Translations under genes and position numbers: made by a program
Assembly (NCBI GenBank): GCA_934467415.1
Contig: CAKSLQ010000001.1
Location: 259,375-323,374, forward strand
DNA: 64,000 nt
DNA from: an uncultured Eubacteriales bacterium
GTDB taxonomy: Bacteria; Bacillota; Clostridia; Oscillospirales; CAG-272
Direction of reading: 5' to 3'
In this document: positions 26,147 to 34,274 of the stretch, piece after piece
Numbering within the stretch: the first letter of the stretch is position 1
Layout: every line of letters begins with the position of its first letter
Notes under the pieces: generated by a model
What the model was told of the DNA's origin: nothing
Seen by the model: the letters and a program-made list of their open reading frames with translations, nothing else
Database searches by the model: none

Positions 26147-27058
26147 ATGGATTGGATAGCCGGAATACAAAACGCTATTGACTATATCGAAGAACATTTA
26201 ACAGAAGAAATTGATTACGATATTGTCGCAGAGCAAAGTTTCTCATCAACATATCATTTTCAACGGCTCTTTAGCATCTTGTGCGGTTTTACGATTGGCG
26301 AATATATACGAAATCGAAGACTAACGCTTGCAGGAAGCGAATTAGCGACCACAGATGTAAAAGTTATTGATGTTGCTATGAAATATGGCTATGAGAGTCC
26401 GGACAGCTTCGCTAAGGCGTTTCAAAAATTTCACGGTGTAACACCTTCTGCAGCACGTATGAATGGTAGTAAACTAAAATCCTTTTCCCGTCTTGTTCTT
26501 AAAATATCTTTGGAAGGCGGTAAACTAATGAATTACAGAATCGAAGAAAAGCCGGAAATGATTTTAACAGGGTATAAAAAGCATTTTTCCGGTGCTCCCT
26601 ACGGCAAGGAAAGAGAGCAGCAAGAAGAACAACTTTTCATGACGACAAGAGGAAAACAGTGGTTTCTTCGTGGAGCATCACGAAACATTGATGCGCATTG
26701 CGTTATCACAAATATCACAGATGAGGGTTATGACTATTATTACTGTCATTTATTAGACGCTTGGGAAAGAGACAATCTTTATAACAAATCAGTTACTGGT
26801 GTTGATTTTGTTGAAGATTTGGGATTGGAAAACATCGTTATTCCTCAAAGCACTTATGTGATTTTTGAAACAAAGGATGTAAAAAGTCCAATTTGCGATT
26901 ATTTTGATCTCCTCAATCTGAGAATCCAAATCCTGACCGAATGGATGCCTGATATGGGATTTCAATTAAAAAATGCACCCGAACTTGCAGTTTATCATTG
27001 GCAGCCTAAATCTGAACGCAACGTTCAAATCTGGATGCCAATCGAAAAAATCAAATAA
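26147..27058 (+). CDS. AraC-family regulator with GyrI-like effector-binding domain
   Basis: 303 residues from the ATG at 26147 with AAGGAGG eight bases upstream. The N-terminal AraC/XylS double HTH (about 5-105) includes IVAEQSFSSTYHFQRLFS and the second-HTH DVAMKYGYESPDSFAKAFQKFHGVTPS. The C-terminal GyrI/SoxS-like small-molecule domain begins YRIEEKPEMILTGYKK and runs to the end. The gene is markedly more AT-rich than clpX upstream and the HAD gene downstream and uses AT-ending codons, which suggests recent transfer. It stands alone between two terminators, so its targets are not evident. Such proteins often sense drugs or other hydrophobic ligands. Confidence 0.9.
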   Translation: MDWIAGIQNAIDYIEEHLTEEIDYDIVAEQSFSSTYHFQRLFSILCGFTIGEYIRNRRLTLAGSELATTDVKVIDVAMKYGYESPDSFAKAFQKFHGVTPSAARMNGSKLKSFSRLVLKISLEGGKLMNYRIEEKPEMILTGYKKHFSGAPYGKEREQQEEQLFMTTRGKQWFLRGASRNIDAHCVITNITDEGYDYYYCHLLDAWERDNLYNKSVTGVDFVEDLGLENIVIPQSTYVIFETKDVKSPICDYFDLLNLRIQILTEWMPDMGFQLKNAPELAVYHWQPKSERNVQIWMPIEKIK

Positions 27059-27070
27059 TTGAGATACAGA

Positions 27071-27124
27071 GCCGCCTTGGGGCACCTTCCTTACGGAGGG
27101 TGCCCCAAGGCGGCCTTCTTTATT
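27071..27124 (+). terminator. Strong terminator after the AraC regulator
   Basis: A stem of about 20 bp, beginning GCCGCCTTGGGGCACC and ending GGTGCCCCAAGGCGGC, followed by CTTCTTTATT. It separates the plus-strand regulator from the convergent HAD gene. Confidence 0.85.
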
Positions 27125-27127
27125 GAT

Positions 27128-27811
27128 TCATTTCAGAATTTCATAGAGCTCGTCGAGCGCGCGGATGGTGTAATCGGCAGGAACGGTCTTGCCGCTTCCC
27201 TTTTCGTCGAACCAGCAGGTTGCAAGTCCCGCGTTTCTGCCGCCCGCGATGTCCGCCGTCGGCGAATCGCCGATAAGCAGTGCGCGCGTGCGGTCAAAGC
27301 CGTCGATATGTGCAAACACATAGTCGAAGAAGGCCGCCGACGGCTTCTGCGCGCCGATGCTTTCGGAATTGAACACCGCGCGGAAGTAACCTTCAATGCC
27401 CGCCTCGCGCATCCGTTTCTCCTGCGTGGCGGCCACGCCGTTGGTCACCACATACATCTCGTAAGTATGGGCGGCGGCAAGATTTTTGCACAGCTCCACC
27501 GCACCGGGGATTGGCTCATGCCCATCGCCGAGGAAACGGCGGTAGTCGCTTTCCCATGCCGCGCCGTCCGCTTCCCTGCCGAAATGCTGCATGGTTTTTG
27601 CAAAGCGTGTGTTGAGGACGGTCTCGATCGCAACCTTGCCTGTCTCATAATCCCGCCACAGGCCGTGATTGATCTCGTCATATACCGAACGGATCTCCGG
27701 CGTGAGCGTCACGCCGTGCGCCGCAAACACGCGCGGCAGCGCCTGTGCCTCGTTTGCATCAAAATCGAGCAGCGTATTGTCGAGGTCAAACAGCAAAAAA
27801 CGATATTTCAT
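27128..27811 (-). CDS. HAD hydrolase of the YjjG (nucleotidase) type
   Basis: 227 residues from the ATG at 27811 (GGAAAGGG upstream). Motif I is LFDLDNTLLDF, with the N in place of G as in YjjG/YfnB proteins. Motif II is VVTNGVAATQ, motif III includes the Lys of GAQKPSAAFF, and motif IV is LLIGDSPTADIAGG. The YjjG family dephosphorylates noncanonical pyrimidine nucleotides in E. coli. That assignment is by family resemblance only. It faces the AraC gene and follows purA on the same strand after a possible terminator. Confidence 0.86.
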   Translation of the reverse strand: MKYRFLLFDLDNTLLDFDANEAQALPRVFAAHGVTLTPEIRSVYDEINHGLWRDYETGKVAIETVLNTRFAKTMQHFGREADGAAWESDYRRFLGDGHEPIPGAVELCKNLAAAHTYEMYVVTNGVAATQEKRMREAGIEGYFRAVFNSESIGAQKPSAAFFDYVFAHIDGFDRTRALLIGDSPTADIAGGRNAGLATCWFDEKGSGKTVPADYTIRALDELYEILK

Positions 27812-27872
27812 CTTTTCCCTTTCCTGCGAAAAAAGCGGTTGAACCGTCACCCGCCTTTTTTAATGAAATTCT

Positions 27873-27903
27873 GTAAAAAAGACGGCTTTGCAGGCTTTTT
27901 TAC
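27873..27903 (-). terminator. Possible terminator between purA and the YjjG-type gene
   Basis: GTAAAAAAG and CTTTTTTAC form a perfect 9-bp stem around a 13-base loop, so the 3' arm itself supplies a T-run on either strand. Confidence 0.5.
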
Positions 27904-27952
27904 TCCTTAAAGGGCGGCGCGGCTGAGCGCACGCGAGTGGACGCCCTTGACC

Positions 27953-27978
27953 CAGTCGAAAATCTCGATTTTCGACTG
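27953..27978 (-). terminator. Hairpin just after purA
   Basis: A perfect 12-bp inverted repeat, CAGTCGAAAATC / GATTTTCGACTG, with a two-base centre, starts eight bases after the purA stop. No T-run follows, so it may be a 3'-end stabilising stem rather than a terminator. Confidence 0.5.
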
Positions 27979-27985
27979 AATAATA

Positions 27986-29284
27986 TCATTCGTACATTTT
28001 GATATAAGCGTCGCGCTCTGCGCCGACCGAAACATAGGTCACCGGCACGCCGACTGCCTTCTCGATGTATTTGATATAGTCATAGGCTTCCTTCGGCAGA
28101 TCCGAGGCACGGCGGCATTTTGAAATGTCGCAGTGGAAGCCCGGCACATATTCGTAAATCGGCTTTGCCGCATTCAGCTTTTCGCCCGTGACGAAATTAT
28201 CCGTGCGCTTGCCGTCGATCTCGTAAGCGACGCAGACCGGAATCTTGTCCAGATACGAGAGGACGTCCAGCTTGGTCAATGCGATCTCGGTTGCGCCCTG
28301 CATCAGGCAGCCGTACTTGGACGCGGGAATGTCGAAACCGCCGACGCGGCGCGGTCTGCCGGTCGCGGCACCGTATTCGCCGCCCGCCTCACGCAGGTCG
28401 TGCGCTTCGTCACCGAACATCTCGCAGGTGAACGGGCCTTCGCCGACACAGCTGGAATATGCCTTCATGACGCCGATCACACCGTCCAGCTTGGCAAACG
28501 GAATGCCCGCGCCGACCGGTGCATATGCCGCGATCGTCGAGGAGGACGAGGTGTACGGCACAATACCGAAGTCGATGTCGCGCAGTGCGCCGAGCTGCGC
28601 CTCAAACATGATGCGCTTGCCTTCCTTGATGGCGTCGGCAAGGTATGCGGTCGTGTCGCAGACATAGGGCTTCAGCTTGTCGCCGTAGGTGCGCAGCCAT
28701 GCGTACATATCATCCGTGGTCACCGGCTCTGCGCCGTAACCGTTGTGAATCATCAGATTGCGCCATTCGAGAATGCCCGCCAGTCTCTTCCTAAGGTATT
28801 CCTCGGATTCGAACAGGTCGCACATGCGGATAATCTTCTTCATATACTTGTCGCCGTAGACCGGACCGATGCCGCGGCGGGTCGAGCCGAATTTGGCGTC
28901 ACCGAGGCGATCCTCCTCAAGGCAGTCCAGCATCTTGTGGTACGGCATACAGATGACGGCCTTTTCGCTGATCTTGAGATGTGCGGGGGTGATCTCGATG
29001 CCCTTGTCCGTGAGGCGCTGCATTTCGCCGACAAGATGCTCGAGGTCAATGACCATGCCGTTGCCCATCACGTTGACGGTGTTCGGGCGCAGAATGCCCG
29101 ACGGCAGCAGGTTGAGAATGAACTTGCCCTTGTCGTTGACAACGGTGTGACCCGCATTGTTGCCGCCCTGATAGCGGATGATGATGTCATAATCCTCGGA
29201 AAGCAGGTCAACCATTCTGCCCTTGCCTTCGTCGCCCCAGTTGATGCCTACGATCGCCGTAAGCTGCGATGCCTGATTTGCCAT
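27986..29284 (-). CDS. purA: Adenylosuccinate synthetase
   Basis: 432 residues. It couples IMP, aspartate and GTP to adenylosuccinate, the first step from IMP to AMP. Motifs are the P-loop-like GINWGDEGKGRMVD near residue 14, the IMP-binding RYQGGNNAGHTVV, STRRGIGPVY, and the GTP-binding region with GRPRRVGGFD. KLDVLSYLDKIPVC agrees. purB lies directly upstream on the same strand, with 21 bases between, so both AMP-branch enzymes are made together. Confidence 0.97.
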   Translation of the reverse strand: MANQASQLTAIVGINWGDEGKGRMVDLLSEDYDIIIRYQGGNNAGHTVVNDKGKFILNLLPSGILRPNTVNVMGNGMVIDLEHLVGEMQRLTDKGIEITPAHLKISEKAVICMPYHKMLDCLEEDRLGDAKFGSTRRGIGPVYGDKYMKKIIRMCDLFESEEYLRKRLAGILEWRNLMIHNGYGAEPVTTDDMYAWLRTYGDKLKPYVCDTTAYLADAIKEGKRIMFEAQLGALRDIDFGIVPYTSSSSTIAAYAPVGAGIPFAKLDGVIGVMKAYSSCVGEGPFTCEMFGDEAHDLREAGGEYGAATGRPRRVGGFDIPASKYGCLMQGATEIALTKLDVLSYLDKIPVCVAYEIDGKRTDNFVTGEKLNAAKPIYEYVPGFHCDISKCRRASDLPKEAYDYIKYIEKAVGVPVTYVSVGAERDAYIKMYE

Positions 29285-29305
29285 ATAGAATACCCCTTCC
29301 GGTTT

Positions 29306-30742
29306 TTATACCTTTAATTCGACCCTGACTTCCTCGGTCAGATACTTGTCGATGATCGGCCGCGCCGTCTCGCGGATAAACTCCGCCACCTGCGACGGGC
29401 AACGCCCGATGTACAGCTCGGGTGAAAGCTCCGCTTCGATCTCCTCGCGCGTGAGTTTGAACGCCGGATCGGCGACAATACGGTCGATCAGATCGTTTGC
29501 CCCGCCCTCCAGCTTCACCTTGGCCGCAGCAGCGTGCGAATGCACACGCAGACGCTCATGCAGCTCCTGCCGGTTGCCGCCGTTTTTGACCGCCTGCATC
29601 ATGATGTTCTCGGTCGCCATGAACGGCAGTTTCTCCATCACGCGGCGGCGGATCACACGGTCATATACCACAAGCCCGCCTGTGACGTTGATGTAAATAT
29701 TCAGAATCGCGTCCACCGCGAGGAAAGCCTCGGCCACGCTGATGCGCTTGTTGGCGCTGTCGTCAAGCGTGCGCTCAAACCACTGCGTCGCCGCCGTGAA
29801 CGCGGGATTCTCCGCGTCGGCGATCACATAGCGGGCAAGCGCACAAATGCGCTCGCAGCGCATGGGATTGCGCTTATACGGCATGGCGGACGAGCCGATC
29901 TGGTGCGCCTCAAACGGTTCCTCGATCTCCTCAAAGGATTGCAGAATGCGCAGATCGTTTGCAAACTTATACGCGCTCTGCGCAAAGCCGGAGAGCACCG
30001 CCAGAAAATAGGCGTCCACCTTGCGGGAATAGGTCTGCCCGGATACCGTCACGCAGCTTGCAAAGCCCATCTGCTCGGCGATCAGGCGGTCAAGCATCTT
30101 GACCTTTTCCTCATCGCCGTCAAACAGCTCCATGAAGCTCGCCTGTGTGCCGGTTGTTCCCTTGGAGCCGAGCAGCTGCATCGTCGATACACGGTGCTCC
30201 AGCTCCGCAACGTCCATCGCAAGCTCATTTGCCCACAATGCGGCGCGCTTGCCGACCGTGGTCAGCTGCGCGGGCTGCAAATGCGTGTAGGCAAGGCATG
30301 GCATGGACGCGTACTTCTCGGCAAACTGCGTCAGATTGCGCAGCACCTGCGCCGCCTTTTTCAGGAGCAGCTTCGACGCCTCGCGCATAATGATGAGGTC
30401 GGTATTGTCACCGACATAGCAAGAGGTTGCACCGAGGTGAATGATCGGTTCTGCCTTCGGGCATTGCTTGCCGTAGGCGTACACATGCGACATGACGTCG
30501 TGCCGCACCTCCGCCTCGCGCGCCTCGGCCACATCAAAGTTGATGTCGTCCGCATGGGCGCACATCTCGTCGATCTGCTCATCGGTAATGTTCAGGCCGA
30601 GCTGCTTCTCCGCCCTCGCCAGCGCGATCCACAGCCTGCGCCATGTGCCGAACTTCATCCGGTCGGAAAACAGCGCCTGCATCTCCCGCGACGCATAGCG
30701 CGTGCTGAATGGGGATATATAGATGTCTCTGTTCTTCTCCAT
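29306..30742 (-). CDS. purB: Adenylosuccinate lyase
   Basis: 478 residues, the long form common in Clostridia. It acts twice in purine synthesis, releasing fumarate. The fumarase/aspartase signature is GSSAMPYKRNPMRCE. IIHLGATSCYVGDNTDL and YTHLQPAQLTTVGKR carry the catalytic histidine region. The preceding gene on this strand ends in a clear terminator, so purB-purA probably has its own weak promoter or depends on read-through. No purine riboswitch was recognised in the short leader. Confidence 0.97.
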   Translation of the reverse strand: MEKNRDIYISPFSTRYASREMQALFSDRMKFGTWRRLWIALARAEKQLGLNITDEQIDEMCAHADDINFDVAEAREAEVRHDVMSHVYAYGKQCPKAEPIIHLGATSCYVGDNTDLIIMREASKLLLKKAAQVLRNLTQFAEKYASMPCLAYTHLQPAQLTTVGKRAALWANELAMDVAELEHRVSTMQLLGSKGTTGTQASFMELFDGDEEKVKMLDRLIAEQMGFASCVTVSGQTYSRKVDAYFLAVLSGFAQSAYKFANDLRILQSFEEIEEPFEAHQIGSSAMPYKRNPMRCERICALARYVIADAENPAFTAATQWFERTLDDSANKRISVAEAFLAVDAILNIYINVTGGLVVYDRVIRRRVMEKLPFMATENIMMQAVKNGGNRQELHERLRVHSHAAAAKVKLEGGANDLIDRIVADPAFKLTREEIEAELSPELYIGRCPSQVAEFIRETARPIIDKYLTEEVRVELKV

Positions 30743-30752
30743 GTTACTCCGT

Positions 30753-30786
30753 AAAAATAGTAAGGCACCCCGTTTTTCGGGGTGCC
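30753..30786 (-). terminator. Terminator after the HPr-like gene
   Basis: On the minus strand GGCACCCCG / CGGGGTGCC around AAAAA, followed by TTACTATTTTT. Confidence 0.9.
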
Positions 30787-30845
30787 CAAACAGAAATATT
30801 TGTCTTGCGTAGGGTGAACCCGCGTTGTGAGAAAGATCGTGGCTG

Positions 30846-31076
30846 TTAATCTACGATGTAGACCGCCAGTTCCTTCTTCAGGTCTTCGACATCATCGGTA
30901 TGCGCCGTCAGCAGGATCTTGTTCATCAGATCCAGGCTGAAGATACCCATGATGGATTTTGCATCGACGACATATCTGCCGGAAGACAGATCAATATCGT
31001 AATCCTGACGGGTCACAATATCCACAAATCTGCGAATGTCCTCAATCGTGGACAGCTTGATATAGAACGTGTTCAT
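30846..31076 (-). CDS. HPr-like protein lacking the catalytic histidine
   Basis: 76 residues, close to HPr length. The C-terminal half matches HPr: DAKSIMGIFSLDL corresponds to the LKSIMGVMSL region, with Ser41 at the place of the regulatory Ser46. The N-terminal half has no GIHARPA; STIEDIRRFVDI stands there instead. It cannot relay PEP-derived phosphate, yet may still be a target of HPr kinase or bind a regulator, as Crh does in Bacillus (which keeps Ser46 but has Gln15). A consensus promoter and a strong terminator make it a single-gene unit. Confidence 0.82.
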   Translation of the reverse strand: MNTFYIKLSTIEDIRRFVDIVTRQDYDIDLSSGRYVVDAKSIMGIFSLDLMNKILLTAHTDDVEDLKKELAVYIVD

Positions 31077-31108
31077 AATTTAGCCCTCCGTTTTGAAATT
31101 CCTTATTT

Positions 31109-31137
31109 ATTATACTTGATACTTGCCCGGATGTCAA
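31109..31137 (-). promoter_or_regulatory. Consensus sigma-A promoter of the HPr-like gene
   Basis: On the minus strand TTGACA (31132-31137), a 17-base spacer and TATAAT (31109-31114), both perfect. Expression is likely high. Confidence 0.88.
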
Positions 31138-31160
31138 CAGGATGCTGTAATTATTCTGCA

Positions 31161-33797
31161 TCAACCGTCTTCATAGACGGTATTGTCGTCGCCCTCGGGC
31201 GGAATGGTCTCGGACGTGGTCTCTTCGGTCGCGGTCGTCGCCGTGCCGCCGTCAAACCGGGAGAAATCGTAATTCTCGTAGCTGAAGGAGTTGAACTGCC
31301 GTCCGCCCTTCAGATTGGTAATGCCGACGTAAGTGCCGTCCGGGATCGTGTAGATAAAATACGGCACGCCCCACCAGCCGCCCGGGCGCACATTGTCCGG
31401 CAGCGGGCGGTAGACATACTGTGCATCTTCCACGTAGATCTGCACGGGGAATGCGCGCGTTGTCTCCCGGATGAGCGCAACCTTCTTGCGGTTCTCCGGC
31501 TTCGTGTATTCGTGCGCATAGGCGTTGGTCGTGGTGTCATAGTCCACGACGACATGCCGGTCACAGTAATCGTGCGGCGCAGTGGAAACCGTGAAATAGC
31601 CGGTGTCCGAGCGGTCGCCGCGCGGATCGAGGCGGCAGGCGTCGGTCATCAGCTTGCCGGAGTCCTTGCAATAGGCCACCTCAACGACCTCAGCGGGGCG
31701 GTTGTCGTCAAAGGTGCGGAGCGTTTCCCCTCCGTTTTTCGCCTCGGCGATAATCTCCTCGTGCAGCTTGGTCATGACCAGGTCAAACAGCTTGTTTGAT
31801 GGGTTGGTCTTTAGGTTGCTGAGCGACTTCGGGTAGGAATACCCATACCAGACCGCGCCGATATAATAAGGCGTGTAGCCGACAAACCAACGGTCGTAGT
31901 CGTTGCCCGCCGTACCGGTCTTACCGGCGACATCGACCGAATTGCGCAGCGTCACGCTGCGGCCGGTACCGTTGTTCATGACATTTTGCAGCATTTTCGT
32001 CGTGATATAGGCCGTCGATTCGCCGAAGACGACCTCGCCCTTTTCGCTGTCGTTGGACAGAAGCAGATTGCCTGTACTGTCGTAAACATAGAGGTACGAA
32101 TGGCTCTTGCTGTAAATGCCTTCATTCGCCAGCGCCGTATAGGCGGCGGCAATGTCACGCACGGTCACGCCGAAGTTCAGCTGACCGAGCGCCAGCGCGG
32201 CAAGTCCCTTGTCGGTATAGCCGCGGCCGCTGCTGTCCTCGCCGTAATCGACCAGATAGTCAAAGCCGAGGCGCTTGGTCAGATATTCATACGATTTGTC
32301 GATCGTAAGATCCTGCAGGACCTTCATCGCGATCGTATTCACCGAGCGCTCGACGGCGCTATTGATCGTCGTCAGGCCTTTGTATACGTCCGGCAGGTTC
32401 TTCGGATACGGCGTGTTGCCGTTGAACCACAGCGGCGTGTCGTCATACACGCTGCCGTAGGTGATGATGCCCTCTTCCAGCGCCGGCGCATAGACCGACA
32501 GCGGCTTCAGCGACGAACCGGGTGCGCGCTGCGTCTGCGTCGCGTAGTTCAGCACCAGATTCCCCTGCTTCTTACCGCGCGCACCGACAACGCCGAGCAG
32601 GTCACCCGTATAGGGGTCAACCACGGCCATTGCCGACTGGGCGGGCACACCGCCCGTATTCTCCGGGAAACTGGACTCGTCCGCATAGACCTCCTCCATG
32701 GCGCTCTGTACCTTGGGGTCCATCAGCGTATAAATACTGAGACCGCCGGAGTTGATCATGTTGCTGGCGATCTGGCTCGAAATGCCGTATTTTTTCATCA
32801 GGTCATCGCGCACGTCGCAGATGACTGTATCGACATACCAGGAATTGAGGCGCGCCTCACTGTCTGTCGCCGCCGTCTCGTCATCCGTGCTGTCGCGCAG
32901 CGTCAGCGGTTCGGCCAGCGCCTGCTCCATCTCTGCCTCCGAGATCTTCCCCTGCTTCTGCATCTGATCGAGGATGTCGTCCCGACGTTTGATATTGTTT
33001 TCCGGGTTCTGGATCGGGTCATACTTGGTCGGATACTTGGTGATGGCGGCAAGCGATGCGCATTCCGCCAGCGTCAGCTCGGAAAGCTCCTTGCCGAAAT
33101 ACGTATTCGCCGCCGCGCGGACGCCGACGCAGTTCTGCGACAGCGGCACGATGTTGAGATACAGCTCAAGGATCTCCTCCTTGCTCTTGACCTTCTCCAG
33201 ATTCAGCGCGGACAGGATCTCCTGCACCTTGCGCTGAATGGTCGGCTCGTTGTTGCCGGTCAGGTTCTTGATGAGCTGCTGCGTGATGGTAGAACCGCCG
33301 TAGGACGAATCGTCAAAGCCGAGAAAGAAGTTGAGCACGGCGCCCGCCGTTCGTCTCCAGTCCACGCCCTTGTGCGTCTTGAAGCGCTTATCCTCGATCG
33401 AGATGAACGCCTCGCGCAGATAGGTCGGGATCTCGTCGTAGGAAGCCCACAGGCTGTTTTCCGCGCCGTAAATACGCTGGTCCTCCAGCTCGACTGCCGT
33501 GCCGGCGCGGTTGGTGCGGTCGGTAAACTCGTAGTAATAGATTTTGGTCGTCTGCTCGCTCTTGCCCGTGACAAGCAGGGACTCGTCGATCGTCGGGTCA
33601 ATATAATTGCTGACATAGATCGAGAATACGCAGGCAACAATAATACCGGTGACAAGGCACACCAGCATCAGCGTCACCAGCGCGCTGAAAATATAGCCGA
33701 GGATGCGCCCCACGCGGGAAGCCGCGGCGCGCGCGGTCTTTTTCTCTTTCTTGAAGCTGTCGATTCTGACCTGGCTTTGCATGTTTGCGTTTTTCAC
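31161..33797 (-). CDS. Class A penicillin-binding protein (PBP1A family)
   Basis: 878 residues. A basic cytoplasmic N-terminus and one transmembrane segment (about 28-55) precede the GT51 glycosyltransferase domain, with EDKRFKTHKGVDWRRT, GGSTITQQLIKN and KEEILELYLNIV. The transpeptidase domain has APGSSLKPLSVYAP (nucleophile Ser near residue 428), SVNTIAMK and the GKTGTAGNDYDRWF box. A C-terminal Thr/Glu-rich tail follows. It polymerises and crosslinks peptidoglycan at the outer membrane face. It is divergent from the BofC-like gene and stands alone. Confidence 0.95.
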   Translation of the reverse strand: MKNANMQSQVRIDSFKKEKKTARAAASRVGRILGYIFSALVTLMLVCLVTGIIVACVFSIYVSNYIDPTIDESLLVTGKSEQTTKIYYYEFTDRTNRAGTAVELEDQRIYGAENSLWASYDEIPTYLREAFISIEDKRFKTHKGVDWRRTAGAVLNFFLGFDDSSYGGSTITQQLIKNLTGNNEPTIQRKVQEILSALNLEKVKSKEEILELYLNIVPLSQNCVGVRAAANTYFGKELSELTLAECASLAAITKYPTKYDPIQNPENNIKRRDDILDQMQKQGKISEAEMEQALAEPLTLRDSTDDETAATDSEARLNSWYVDTVICDVRDDLMKKYGISSQIASNMINSGGLSIYTLMDPKVQSAMEEVYADESSFPENTGGVPAQSAMAVVDPYTGDLLGVVGARGKKQGNLVLNYATQTQRAPGSSLKPLSVYAPALEEGIITYGSVYDDTPLWFNGNTPYPKNLPDVYKGLTTINSAVERSVNTIAMKVLQDLTIDKSYEYLTKRLGFDYLVDYGEDSSGRGYTDKGLAALALGQLNFGVTVRDIAAAYTALANEGIYSKSHSYLYVYDSTGNLLLSNDSEKGEVVFGESTAYITTKMLQNVMNNGTGRSVTLRNSVDVAGKTGTAGNDYDRWFVGYTPYYIGAVWYGYSYPKSLSNLKTNPSNKLFDLVMTKLHEEIIAEAKNGGETLRTFDDNRPAEVVEVAYCKDSGKLMTDACRLDPRGDRSDTGYFTVSTAPHDYCDRHVVVDYDTTTNAYAHEYTKPENRKKVALIRETTRAFPVQIYVEDAQYVYRPLPDNVRPGGWWGVPYFIYTIPDGTYVGITNLKGGRQFNSFSYENYDFSRFDGGTATTATEETTSETIPPEGDDNTVYEDG

Positions 33798-33894
33798 ACT
33801 GTACCTCTCTCTGCACGGTTTCCTCTTGCAGCCGAATAGATTATTCGCCGCTGCAAATAATAATTATACTCTGAAATCCAAAGGAAAGCAAGAT

Positions 33895-34269
33895 ATGAAA
33901 CTGAAACTTCCGGGTAAGGAGAAGCTCGTCCTTTTGACGCTTCTTGCCTGCCTTGTGATTGTCACATCCGCGTTTTCGTTTTTTGCCGCCGCCACACACC
34001 GCACGCTGAAAAATCTGCGCGCCGCGCTGTCCGATGCGGGACGTGAAGCGGCCGCGGCCGCGCCGATGCTGTCCGGTAATGCGCTTTATACCCTGCGCTC
34101 GTGCGGCGGAAAGATCGGCATCTACGACGCAGCAAGCGGACTTTTACTCGACTTTGTGGACGTGCTGGTCGAGACGCTGCCCGAGCAGGATCGCCTGGCA
34201 CTGGCGCGGGGAATCACGCTCTACAGCTTTTCCGACCTCGCGTCGATCATCGAGGACTTCTCCACCTGA
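33895..34269 (+). CDS. Small membrane protein with BofC C-terminal-like domain
   Basis: 124 residues from the ATG at 33895 (AAGGAAAG upstream). A single membrane segment (about 10-33) is followed by an extracytoplasmic domain with YTLRSCGGKIGIYDAASG and LPEQDRLALARGITLYS. This resembles the BofC C-terminal domain found in many short clostridial proteins. BofC inhibits SpoIVB signalling in Bacillus sporulation, but the short clostridial relatives are not characterised. It is convergent with dnaE, with only five bases between the stops. The assignment rests on pattern memory. Confidence 0.72.
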   Translation: MKLKLPGKEKLVLLTLLACLVIVTSAFSFFAAATHRTLKNLRAALSDAGREAAAAAPMLSGNALYTLRSCGGKIGIYDAASGLLLDFVDVLVETLPEQDRLALARGITLYSFSDLASIIEDFST

Positions 34270-34274
34270 TTTGA

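Noticed and set aside
30743..30845. Purine riboswitch ahead of purB
   Set aside because: The interval is occupied by the terminator of the HPr-like gene, and no purine aptamer core was seen.
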